From positions 976,501 through 1,040,500 of the forward strand of contig WAEK01000015.1 in NCBI GenBank assembly GCA_011634665.1: DNA of 64,000 bases, read 5' to 3'. The notes beneath the pieces are model-generated. The model saw nothing but the letters and a program-made list of their open reading frames with translations. It made no database searches and was not told where the DNA came from. The DNA is from Mortierella sp. BCC40632 (taxonomy: Eukaryota; Mortierellomycota; Mortierellomycetes; Mortierellales; Mortierellaceae). The position numbers were made by a program, and so were the translations under genes. This document shows, one piece after another, positions 51,081 through 61,717 of the stretch. How positions within the stretch are numbered: position 1 is the first letter of the stretch; each line of letters begins with the position of its first letter.

Positions 51081-51953
51081 GCGATAGAGATTATTGAGAT
51101 AGAGAGAAATAAAGAGAGGTAGCGAGAGCAATTGATACATTCATTTAAGAATTATTGCATGCTGTTGTCAGGGAGGGATAGGAGAGCCGGGGACCGTGGC
51201 TTGTGCTCCGGGCCAAATGAATTGATCCAAGAGCAGGCAGGACAGAACACTGGGTCAGCGTCGAATAAGGCAAGGTCGCGTTTAATGAAGAGCGAGCCAA
51301 GATAGGGAGAGAGAGAAAGAAAGGAAGGGAGAAGAACGAAAGAAAGAGGTTGAATTCATTTAATTCGTTGCTCCCATCCCCATTTCGTCTCTTTCTTTCT
51401 TTCTCTCTCTTTTCCATCATCCCGACAGCTCTCGTCCCACCACCCTCTCCATCCGACCGCCTGTGTCCTGTGTGTCCTTTTGACTGGAGCGACAAAAAAG
51501 GACGCTGTTCGACCAGCTGCCTGTGCCTTCCCGCCTCCCCTCTCGTCCATTCTCTCCAGGCACACTTTTTGGATTTGACCAACTCCATCTTCCCGTCGCC
51601 ATCAGGGACAGAGCACATTCTCCACATTTCACATACTCTCTCTTTCTCTCCTTCGCTTTCCCATCCCTTCCTCTCCCATCCCGCTTCCGCCCTTCCTCTT
51701 TTTTTTCTTTTTATCCCCCCCCCCCCATTTGGGAAACACCCCTTTCTCTTGCGTGCCTCTCGTTTTCTTTTTTATTTATTTCACGCACTCCTGAGAAACG
51801 ACCATTCCTCATCTTGGTTCCCGCTCTCTGCGTCATCGCACTTGTTTTCGTCGTTCCTTTTCTGGAGTATTTTTTTTTGGTCTTTTTTCTTTTTCTTCTT
51901 CTTCTTCTTTCTCTTCTTCTTCCATTTCGAACGAACCTCTCCAAACCCGAGAC
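51081..51953. other. Intergenic spacer and TC-rich leader
   Basis: GA-rich DNA (51090-51350) follows the dehydrogenase stop. The plus strand is TC-rich from about 51380 to 51950 with T runs. This is the leader of the IQ-motif gene, and no gene is supported. Confidence 0.6.
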
Positions 51954-53485
51954 ATGAGCGCACGCATCAAGGGCCTCTTCTCGAACAAGAAGAAGAAGGA
52001 GAAGATGGAAATGGCAAAAGGCAATGTCAAGGAGTTAGTGGCTTCTTCATCCGCGGCATCAATCCGCACCTCCAACTCGTCATTCTCGACGAGTCTGAAT
52101 CAGAGTCATGGCAGTAGCAGCAGCAAGACAAGAGCCATGTCCGTTAATTCGTTCACGAGTTTGACATCGGTTCATGACCTGCAGAAGGACGTCACTTTGG
52201 CAGGATCAGCAAAGGACGAGGTAATGACTGGGGGTGAGAAGGATGGTCGAGAGTAGGTGAAAAAGAAAAGGAATTGAAGGTCTGGGATGGATGCATTGAG
52301 AAACGAAAGGAAACAAAGGCAGCAAACAGATCACACTCCAACAACAGGGCTCAGTCCACCCTAGACGTTTTTTTTTTTTTTCCAAAGAGAAAAAGGCTAT
52401 CTCAACAAAGAGGGATCTTGTGTGTCCTTTGTGTCCCTGGTCTGTGTCTGCTCCGTCGTGAGCCTGGTCTGTTCTTCCCGGTCTTGTTACGGTTCGCATG
52501 CGATCGTGTGTACACAGAAGGGTATGACAACAGAAGCGACGGGGTGGAGAAGAGGACAAGAGGAAAAAGGGGAGCGGGAGGAAGAAGAAAGAAGAAAGGA
52601 CAGATGGGCAAAGGAGTGCGTGGCTGCATATGCTGAAATGTACGCATTACAGTGGCTGCAGACGCGTGTGGATGAGTCCAATGGCCCTGGATGTGGATGT
52701 GGAGTGTGGACATGACTTGCTAGGGGTAGCCTTTGTTCGCTTTTGATCCTAATCTCCTTCTCTTCTTCTTTCTCTTCCTCCTCCTCCTCTCTTTTCTCCC
52801 CTTTTCCTATCCCTACCTTCTCTTATTCTCACCTGAATTGCTCTCCCCTATACCCCATCCGATCCATTCCCTAGTCATCTTCCACTGGTCATCAACCCAC
52901 TCCATCCCCATCCACTTCACGCATCAAGCCCACCCTGACGCAGCCACTGACTCCACCGCAATCGACCTCATCCAAGAGCATGACCGAACCTACAGCTGTT
53001 GACGACACAATCATCGCGCCTACTGCCGCGACACTCACAGGGGATCAGGAGTCTCCCAAGGCTGGTGGCACGGATGTTATTGAAGAGCTCAGCATTGCCA
53101 CTGTCACGACTACTTCTACCACTCGCAGGGACCACCTTGAAGGAGCGGAGTCTTCCCCAATGACACCCGCCCCTGAAACCGTCCAGCCGACCAACACCTC
53201 GGCCGAGACATCCAAGGTCGTCGATGGACCAAGCCCCGAAACTGACCACAGCTCTCCTCCTTCGCGTGAGGACGCTACCGAGTCGACCACTGTGGTAGTG
53301 ACAACACCAGGTAAGGCCTTCGTCTAGTTTTTCGTTCAAGGGTCGCACTCCTTCTCGCGCGAACAGAGCGCTCTCGACATGGGTGCAGGGGATCGGCCGA
53401 GCAGTGTATAAGCAGGACTTTTGTTCGACCACAGCAGGAGGTCCCGACATGTACGAGAGCATCACCAAAATGGAGCTCGACCGGT

Positions 53486-53516
<31 letters not shown>

Positions 53517-56346
53517 CCTACTTCATGGTGTTGAATCTTACTGTTTGTTGGATGATCCAGACGAGTACACATCCTTTTGGTGACCGAAGAAAGGAGACAA
53601 CAGTCGTGGCAAAAAAGAAAAAGAGAAAGAAAAAAAGGAGGCGCTGTTGTTTGCTTTCCTTGGACACAATCGTAACCAGGAGTCTGGACCCGGGGCCTTT
53701 TTTCAACAAGCTAAAAGCATAACCTTGGTTAGCATTCATGATTATGTAGACTCTTGTTGCTAACGCAGATGGACGTTATCAACTATACTTTTGCTTTTTC
53801 TTTTTTCTTTATGGACGTCGATAGAACCAGGAGTCGATGTAACGCAGGTTGCTCAGGGGAGTCCACCAAGCTCGGCTAACAGCGGAGGTGCTCGAGCCCA
53901 GCATCTAGGCCCAGAAGATCGCGACACAATCCATTACACAATCCAACCAGACGGCTCGTTTGTTGAACAACCTTCACATGCTTCTCAATCAATGATTGGT
54001 GTCGGTGAGGAAGAGAGTCAGTATGTCCAAGAAGGCTATTACTTGACCTCGACCACCGAATTTTTCCCTGTTGATGACCAAGATGAGCGTGTGTACCTGG
54101 ATCAGTTTTCGGAAGGTAATGAGAAAGGAGTTGTCTGCCAAATCCTTATTGTTCAATACAAAGAAAATGCCTCGGCCTGTGCAACCATCGTTTCTGATTT
54201 TTTGTTGAATACAAACAACGGATACATGTAGTTGAATGCGACGAGATACCCGAACTACAGTTCAAGGTGACAAAACTTCAAAAACAAGTCCGAGAGATGC
54301 GCAAGTTCATGAGAGGACTTGTTCAGTTGCAGGTTGAACAATATGAGCCAGCGACCATCCTAATCCAAGCTTGGTGGAGAGGTTGTTTGGTAAGTCTCGA
54401 TAGGCGAACTGGCTGAATGTCAGCTCATCACTCTAAAGATCATTTCTCTAAACACTTTTAATTTTGTCCGCAATCCCTTAAATGGATTAGGTTCGTCGAG
54501 AACTAAGGAGACAACGCGTGTTCTCGTGGCACAGGACCCCATCGAAAAAAGTTGAAGCTATTACCTACTTGACAAGACCAGAGCTTCTAAAGAGTTGCAA
54601 TAGGATAAGCGTGCCAAGGGCGTCGATTCTTGCATCAGAGATCTTCGGAGGTAAGCAATCATGTTAAATGATATCATTCCTAATAGCATTGTCACCAGCG
54701 CCTAAGAAGAGACTGGATAGATGAACTAAAATCAACCACACCGCTCTCAATCCGCCCCTTTATCAACAATTCAGCAAACAAGGAAATGATTGCGACCATC
54801 AAACTACAGGCTTTTTTTAGAGGGTGTCTTGTTCGTAAAAGGGTTCACGCATATTGGGACGGAATGCAGGCAGCAACTATTATTCAAGCGGCATGGTAAG
54901 ACGACCTTGGGGTGCCCTTCTCCACACTCTTTGATTTTTGTTTGTTCGTTTCTTTATCTTTTTCTTTCTTCTTGCTATGCTATTCTAACTTCATTTGTTG
55001 GGACTTGCATTGAATGCCTGAATTTTGATCCTAGGCGGGGATACTATGCTAGGAATCTGGATACACGTCTTGGCGTGGAGCAACTCCGATTCAGGAATGT
55101 CAAGGTTCAGAAGGCGTTTGGCAAGATGCTGATGAAGGTGCAATATCTCCAGACCCGAGTGTTAGCGCTAGTGGAAAACAATGGCCCCATGCAAGAGGTC
55201 CAGGATCAGATGCAGAAAGAGATTGAGAACATGGGAGACCAGCTGGACGCGATGAAACAGGATCTTGAACAGGGCTTCAAGATCCTGGATGAGCAAATGG
55301 CTGAAGAAAAAGAGCAAACAACCATCGAGCTACGAACCCTGACAGAACGAATCCAAAAAATGGAAGGGGAGCTCGCTACTATCCGAAAATCCAATACTAG
55401 GTAAGGGTCTACATGAAATCCTAACAAATTTCGCAAACCTTGAGATGAAACTGAAGCTGGAGCAAGGAGCCCAAAGCCTAACATTCTTAATGCTGCCCCT
55501 GTACCACCCCTCCTCTTTCCCTCCCTCCCTCCCTCTTTCACTTCTGAGCTCAGTCTTGAGAAGCAAGTCCAATCTCTGACGCTGGACCCCCTTGGAGCTC
55601 ACAGGAATGGGCAGGAGAATGACGACGAGGACGAAGACGAAGACTACGAGGTTGAGTACGATGAGGATGGTAACCGGATTGAGAGGACTCCCAAAAAGGC
55701 TAAACCTGCCTCATCCCGGAGGACCAGCCATGCTCACCAAGCTGATTCAGTACATGACGATGGCGGTCACTCACAGTTAGTCGAGTCACCTATCCCAATG
55801 CAACAGCCTCAGCACCGAGGAAGTATCAGTAGTGTTCATAGTCAGCCAAGGCCGCACTCCATGTCGTCTCAGCCTTCTTCTCCTACGCAGGGCTTCCCAC
55901 GATCGTTCCCAGCCTCCTACTCTCCGACGATTGCGACGGCACCGATTGTGCCAGAGGGGAACAACATGTTTACGAACGGGATGCGACCCCACTCGATGGC
56001 GTTTGTAGGACCAAATGGGATCAACACTGGTAGCCATACTGCCACTCGAGCAATGACGATGGACCCAAGCCAACTGTATCGCTTCCATGCGGCCGCAAAC
56101 CAGCATATACCCATCTCGCCTTCGTCCATGTCGACGGGCGGCGCAGCGGCCTCAAGTGCAGCAGCGGCGGTCCCAGATCCGAAAAAGTACGTGTCGATGG
56201 ACGATTTTGAGTACATGCAGGCAGAAGTAGACACGTTGCGATTGAATAATGATCGCCTGGAAGGAATGGTACGGGAACTGACTATTCGTTTGAACAATCT
56301 AACTGGAGGAGGAGGACCCAACATGGGCCAGTTCTATCCAGGCTAA
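51954..56346 (+). CDS. IQ-motif coiled-coil protein
   Basis: Eight exons (51954-52220, 52875-53310, 53825-54115, 54232-54389, 54491-54650, 54775-54895, 55035-55400, 55554-56346) give 863 residues, all in phase. About 330 N-terminal residues are Ser/Thr/Pro-rich and disordered, with a Lys-rich start (NKKKKEKMEMAKGN). Three IQ motifs that should bind calmodulin or light chains follow: ILIQAWWRGCLVRRELRR (about 375-393), IKLQAFFRGCLVRKRV (446-461) and TIIQAAWRGYYARN (470-485). A coiled coil spans about 500-600. A second disordered region with an acidic run and a Ser/Pro/Gln-rich stretch precedes a final short coiled coil (MQAEVDTLRLNNDRLEGMVR). No motor domain is present, so this is not a myosin. 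A role as a calmodulin-binding cytoskeletal scaffold is inference. Confidence 0.87.
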
Positions 56347-57339
56347 AAATGCAGCGTGCACCTTTGTTTTGTCTGTATGTCTGTATATGCGCAACTAAGT
56401 GTGAAATAAATAAATAAAAAAAAAAAAAAAGTGTGTATGGGGCGCCAAGGAGGAGGACGCGTATAGCGATGCAAATGCAATATCGTCCACTCAGTTGGCT
56501 CACCTGCTGAGTTGCTGTTGGACATAACACCTATCACTTTTTTTTTCCCCCTTGGACTCCTTTGGACCGTAGGTCGGTTAGAAAAGTTGCTGTGCGACCG
56601 AGCTGTCCATTTTCATGCAGAGCAGTGAGAGAGAAAAGGGGGGAGGAAGGGAGAACCTGAGAGGAGAAGATGCATCGATCAGTTTCAAAGTAATTGGCGC
56701 ACTGACCATTGGTTAATCACAGGTACAAACAAGACATACAGGAACAGGTACAACAGCAGGGCATGACTTTTGGTGCCTGACATTTGGATCTTGCATGGTT
56801 TTTGGCTCTTCTTTGGTATTCGCCGTTTGCTAGAGCGATTGCTGAGCCGCCATTGAGCCGCGAGTGACCCGGATCAGTTATCGGGGCAGGCGCGTGTGCA
56901 ACAGGAGAACAGCGAAAAAGAAAAGAAAAGAAAAAGAATGCACTGGAGAGAAAGAAATAGATAGAATGGAGCAAAGAGCACGCCGATGAGATGGATCGCC
57001 CTATGATATCCTTTGCATAGGTATCTGCCGGATAGAAGGAGCATGCCAAACTGCTCCATGCTGGTAGCTGTTTTCTTTGGCCGAGGACCTGAGCTGGCCA
57101 TGGTTCAATGGTTATGTCCCTCAATTTTCTCACCAATTCCTATTTTATTCTTTACCGCAATCGCTTGCTCACTTAATCAACAAGAGATACAAAGACCTTT
57201 TTTTTGTTCCTTCTCCTTGCACCTCTTGTGAGGTATGCAAAGATAGTAGAAGCTGAGGAAGCAAGCGTAGAGTCACAGAGGAAAAGCTATCCGTTTTCTT
57301 AGCGACTGTTTTATCAAGTATTATCTCCGGTTTACTATA

Positions 57340-57373
<34 letters not shown>

Positions 57374-58719
57374 CTTGAATCTAGCCTGAGCGTTTATGGT
57401 ATATACAAAACATCAAGTTCTCGGATGCATCATTTCCTAAAGAGTCGCGACTCCAGTCATTCCACACCATTTTCTGCAGAAGGACCTCTTCCTTCATCAT
57501 GGGACGCGTCATCGTCAGGCATATCAACGTGTCTTCGCTAACCAGAAGGGAGAAAAAACGCGAGCATGGACGTGGCCGCAAGCTCGGCGAGTTGAATGAA
57601 TGAAAAGGATAAGTCGTTCAACAAGGAGATAGATGACAGGATAAGCGGATCCGAAAGGAGTTCTTGCCCTCTCGCACGCTCTCTCTTTCTTTTTCTCTTT
57701 TCACTTTCCTCTTCTTCCATGCTCCTGCCGGTTATGCTGCTAGCTACTCCTCCTCCGCGGTGGCTGCGAGTTGCTGCCGCCTTTTTTTTTTCACTGCCAC
57801 CAACGCTGCCGCGGCCGCATTGCATCCTCGTCCTCGCCCATGTCCTCATCTTCCCTGCTCCTTTTCCCTCCTTTACACCCTCCTGCCTTTCAGAGCCCCA
57901 ACTTTTTTTTTTTTTTTTTTTTTTTTACTCGTCCTCATGCATACTAATGGGCGTCCGGATGCAACGTTGGAGGTCCAAAAAGAAGAGTAAGAGGGAACAA
58001 TTTAGAGGCGCGACGAAAGGTAAGGGAGCACCCGAGTTGCATCTCGGACATGTGCGTGTGCGTGTGTATGTGTGCGTGTGTGTATGTGTGTGCTGCGTTG
58101 TACACGCTCGGGCTTTATGCGCGGCATGGGCATTCTGATAGGCACTCTCGACGGCCAGGACCGTTCGCCAGGATAACAGCCTCATTTTGTCGGGGTTGTC
58201 ATCTGGCCCAACCCATTTAGTCATGGTCACTCTTTGTTTTTCAATGTCCAGCAAGAGAAAATAAGAATGAGAATAGAGGCGGAGCAAACGAGTAAATACA
58301 CTGTGGATTCCTCCCTCTCGTCTCCGCCGTTCTATCCTCGGTTCATTGGGTGCCTTTCTCAGGTCTGACCATTTGTCGTTCTTTTTGCTACACCCCCTTG
58401 CTCCCTGCCTTTCTCACCGCTCACCCTCTCTTTCTCTTCCTCGCGTCCTCTCGCTTGAACCACAAAAAACGGCTTCCGTGTCGTTCTGAGCTCAGCGAAG
58501 AGGCACCAACACTTCGTCACTTGCTTACTTCGTGTGGCCAGAAGCGATCCCTCTCCAGCTATCACCCCTTCCTGCTTTTTTTCTCTCTGGTTGCTCGCTG
58601 CCGTTCTCTCTCTTTCTCTCTCTTTCTCTCTCTCCACCTCTTGTCGCTCCTTCGCAGCCCATCCGATCTCTCACTTGCTCTCCCATTCGCAGTTCTCTTT
58701 CTCTTTCTCTTTTTTTTTT

Positions 58720-58761
<42 letters not shown>

Positions 58762-59300
58762 TGTCATTGTCTCCTCCTTCGTCCTTTTTCTACTTCCTGT
58801 CCTATCCTACTGTCCTGTCCTGTCCTGTCCTTTTAATCCATCGACCAACCATCCATCTGAAAGGAAAGCACCAAGGGACACCTTCTGCCCCATCTCCTGG
58901 CCGACCCCAAAAGGATCTCTCGACCTGCCACTTGTTCCTCTTTCCCTCCCTTTTTTTTCAGCATTTCGCGTCCACTCGTATCCTCGTTTTCATCCCCGCT
59001 CCTACTCCCTCTTTTTTCATTCTCTTTTTTTTAGCCTCTTCCTTCCTCTTCTCCCTCTTCTCTTCCTTTCCTTTCTCTCTTATACTTGACACCGTTTCTG
59101 CTCTCACCCCCACACACACCAACACCACAACTTCGGTTACTCAACAAAAGAAACGAGGGTCCTTGACCCCCCCCCCCTCTTCTTCTCACTCGTACCCTAT
59201 CACTACTGCTCTACACAAAAGCACACGACATTCAGCGGTATCTATCTCCTCCTGCCCCTTTCATTTTTTTAGCACCCTCCTTTCATTCCCAACACACCGT
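56347..59300. other. Large intergenic region and TC-rich leader
   Basis: No gene is supported over 2.9 kb. A poly-T run lies at about 57340-57373. TC-rich plus-strand patches occur near 57680-57720 and throughout 58350-59290, including (TC)n at 58722-58758. An alternating TG/CG tract lies at 58048-58095. The last kilobase is the leader of the next gene; it contains no stop in one frame only because pyrimidine-rich DNA lacks stop codons. Confidence 0.5.
58722..58758. repeat. (TC)n microsatellite
   Basis: About 18 TC units in the leader of the coiled-coil gene that starts at 59301. Confidence 0.9.
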
Positions 59301-61427
59301 ATGGAATCCCTCAGCGCAACCGCGCCCAGTCTCGGAAGCGGACCTCTAGGCCCAACAGGTGGAATTACTAGCCGGCGGCCTTTTATGAAGAACCTTCAGC
59401 CTCGAGCCCCAGCGGCTATCGACTTTAACGACGAAGATATGGACGATGAAGGAAGCTTGCTGAGTGCTGACTACAAGGCCCAACGCAGGACCACACAGGA
59501 TCTCGTCGACTTTCTCAAGACTGCCCCACCACCTCCACCAGCACCCGTCATGCCTCCAGTCTTTGAGGACGAAAAGAAGAAGCGTGGGCTGTTACATCGA
59601 CTAAGGCCTCGAAAGTCGGGATCGAGCCTAGGAAGCAACGGAACTAGTAGTAGTGGTGGAAGTGGTGGTGCTGCGGCTGGTGGTGGGAACGGTGGACGCG
59701 GGGCAAAGAGGAGCAGTGTCCTGGTCTCGGGTGCGAATAGTCAACAGAACAATAGCCAGGGAAGGACAAGTAGCAACATCAGTGCCCTGAGCGGCATGTC
59801 AAGGTCGAACGAGAGCGGGACAACGGCGATCCTGCCTAATGGAAAGAAGTATGTGATGATCGCCGTCGACTACAAGGAATCCGACTCGGTCCTCAAGTCG
59901 GCTCCTGTCGGTAGTATTAGCTTGACCTCGGCCCCGAACACAGCTGCTTCCAGCGCACGGCGACTCAGTAGGATCGCAGGCGATGCTATCGATGCCTCCA
60001 GTATTATTTCAGCCTCGAAACGTGCCTCGATCATCAGCAGTAATGGAGGCATCGGCGTTAGCGTTAGCGGAGATAAACGCAGGTCGATTATCTCACCCAC
60101 AACAGCTGCAGCGACGGCGGCTGCAGGAACTGATGCCGATTTTGCGATCGACAGTGGGGTTCCCTTCACGATCGACAATTTTGCACTAGACACGGATTTT
60201 ATCACGAACAATGGAAGCAACGGCACAGGGAATGTTGCTCCTACTCCTGCCGTCGTTGGTAGCGGTGCTAGTATTCGCTCAATTGATTCTATCTCTCGGT
60301 CAGCGTCCAAACGGGTTAGTAGTTCAAGCAAGGTCAAATTTAGTCTCGCTTCTCCTCCTATGGATGAAAATACTGTTTCGGAAGCCCTCGAGCAGCGTCT
60401 CGCTGCCCACAAGGCCGCTCAGCAGTCATCTGCACCGTCCTCTACTACCAGCACCTTTACTGCAGCTCCTGCCTCACCCGTGGCCTCTGTCCAGGAGTTT
60501 GCAGAGATTGTCCTGCCCAAGCCCGTCTCGCGCAAAAAGGTTCGCCATGTTCAGATCCAGACTCAGCATTGTATCATGCGACCCATGCATACACAAACAG
60601 AGTCTCCCGAGAGCCTCCTTCACGACCTCCAAGTCAAAGAGTTCTCAACCCAGACCATGGCCGAGGACGGCTCAGATGGTCATTCTGTCTCGGGTTCTAC
60701 TGAGATTAGCGGTAGCATCAGCACTATGGTCGGAGACTTCATCTCGACATCGACCTCTACATCACCTACATCAGCGAATCCCAAGACGACCTTTGCAGGA
60801 AGTCGTACTCATTCCAAGGTCGCCTCGTTGGTCGCGTCCCTTACTCAACCCACGGGCGCCTCGACCGTCACAACCACGACGTTGGCCAATGCGTTGACTA
60901 CCCGAAGTATCCCTACAAGTCCAACAACGACCTCGACTTTAACCTTGATCGATTCTTCGACCGAGACCGAGTCTACCGAAGTGATCGAATTGATCCCAGA
61001 CGCTGAGAAATCACAGGCCACATTGATTGAAGAATTGGTACTTCTCCGACAACAGAATGCTCAGCTCCAGGGCCAAGTCTCGACCTTGAATCGGGATCTT
61101 GCCGCTGAGACCCGTGCACGGACCCGAAATGCAGTCGCCATGCAGGACACACGGGACAAGTTTGAGTTGCTGTCTGCGATGGCGTACAAGAAACTCAAGG
61201 AGATGATCTTTCAACGACATGTACTTGAAATGGAGGTACGAGAACTTCGTTCTCAGGTCGATCAACTCCAGTCCTGCAGTAATGGAACAGCTGGAGGCGT
61301 GGCTGAGATCGAGGACGAGTCCGATGGTGTGGAACGCGTCGTCCGCGAAGGCGAGTTGCTGTATTTGCAGCAACAGCAACAGCAAATGTTGGAGCAACAA
61401 AGGCTGCAGCAGGCTGCATTTGTCTAG
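59301..61427 (+). CDS. Ser/Pro-rich protein with C-terminal coiled coil, function unknown
   Basis: A single exon encodes 708 residues from the first ATG after the TC-rich leader. Near the N-terminus there is a conserved-looking segment (RRTTQDLVDFLKTAPPPPPA) followed by a basic patch (KKKRGLLHRLRPRKSGS). Next comes a short ordered stretch (KKYVMIAVDYKES), then about 450 residues of Ser/Thr/Ala-rich disorder. The coiled coil covers about 575-665 (ATLIEELVLLRQQNAQLQGQ and on), and the tail is Gln-rich (CAA/CAG runs). There are no membrane helices or enzymatic motifs. I do not recognise the family. The layout of disordered half plus coiled coil fits a scaffold or polarity factor, but that is inference. 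Confidence 0.82.
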   Translation: MESLSATAPSLGSGPLGPTGGITSRRPFMKNLQPRAPAAIDFNDEDMDDEGSLLSADYKAQRRTTQDLVDFLKTAPPPPPAPVMPPVFEDEKKKRGLLHRLRPRKSGSSLGSNGTSSSGGSGGAAAGGGNGGRGAKRSSVLVSGANSQQNNSQGRTSSNISALSGMSRSNESGTTAILPNGKKYVMIAVDYKESDSVLKSAPVGSISLTSAPNTAASSARRLSRIAGDAIDASSIISASKRASIISSNGGIGVSVSGDKRRSIISPTTAAATAAAGTDADFAIDSGVPFTIDNFALDTDFITNNGSNGTGNVAPTPAVVGSGASIRSIDSISRSASKRVSSSSKVKFSLASPPMDENTVSEALEQRLAAHKAAQQSSAPSSTTSTFTAAPASPVASVQEFAEIVLPKPVSRKKVRHVQIQTQHCIMRPMHTQTESPESLLHDLQVKEFSTQTMAEDGSDGHSVSGSTEISGSISTMVGDFISTSTSTSPTSANPKTTFAGSRTHSKVASLVASLTQPTGASTVTTTTLANALTTRSIPTSPTTTSTLTLIDSSTETESTEVIELIPDAEKSQATLIEELVLLRQQNAQLQGQVSTLNRDLAAETRARTRNAVAMQDTRDKFELLSAMAYKKLKEMIFQRHVLEMEVRELRSQVDQLQSCSNGTAGGVAEIEDESDGVERVVREGELLYLQQQQQQMLEQQRLQQAAFV

Positions 61428-61639
61428 GTTTCTTCTCGACTAGAGTCTCCTTTCCCTCTCTCTTTCTCTCTCTCTTATCTTTATTTTCTTTCGATTGCAC
61501 GCTCTCTCTTCCCTTTACATTCAACCCCCAAAGTTTAGTACCATTGCGGATCTTAATCGCACTCCCTTCCTACCAACTTAGTCAAACAAATTTTATCAAA
61601 TAATAGCCATTCTCTTGTTTTGTTCAACATATTCCGGCG

Positions 61640-61672
<33 letters not shown>

Positions 61673-61717
61673 TTTTTTCTGAAAAGGAGTTCTTTTGACA
61701 CTGAAACTTTGGTCCGT
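61428..61717. other. Convergent spacer with T/A palindrome
   Basis: A T run followed by an A run and again T (61641-61679) forms a possible hairpin between the coiled-coil gene and VPS41. No gene is present. Confidence 0.6.

Noticed and set aside
57664..58138. Alanine/leucine-rich plus-strand frames after a TC patch
   Set aside because: They pass through T runs and a TG repeat and have no conserved-looking segment; they are better explained as spacer DNA.
58350..59300. A 317-codon open extension upstream of the 59301 start
   Set aside because: The DNA is almost pure pyrimidine, which cannot easily form stop codons; the product is Ser/Phe/Leu low complexity and it begins with GTG, not ATG.
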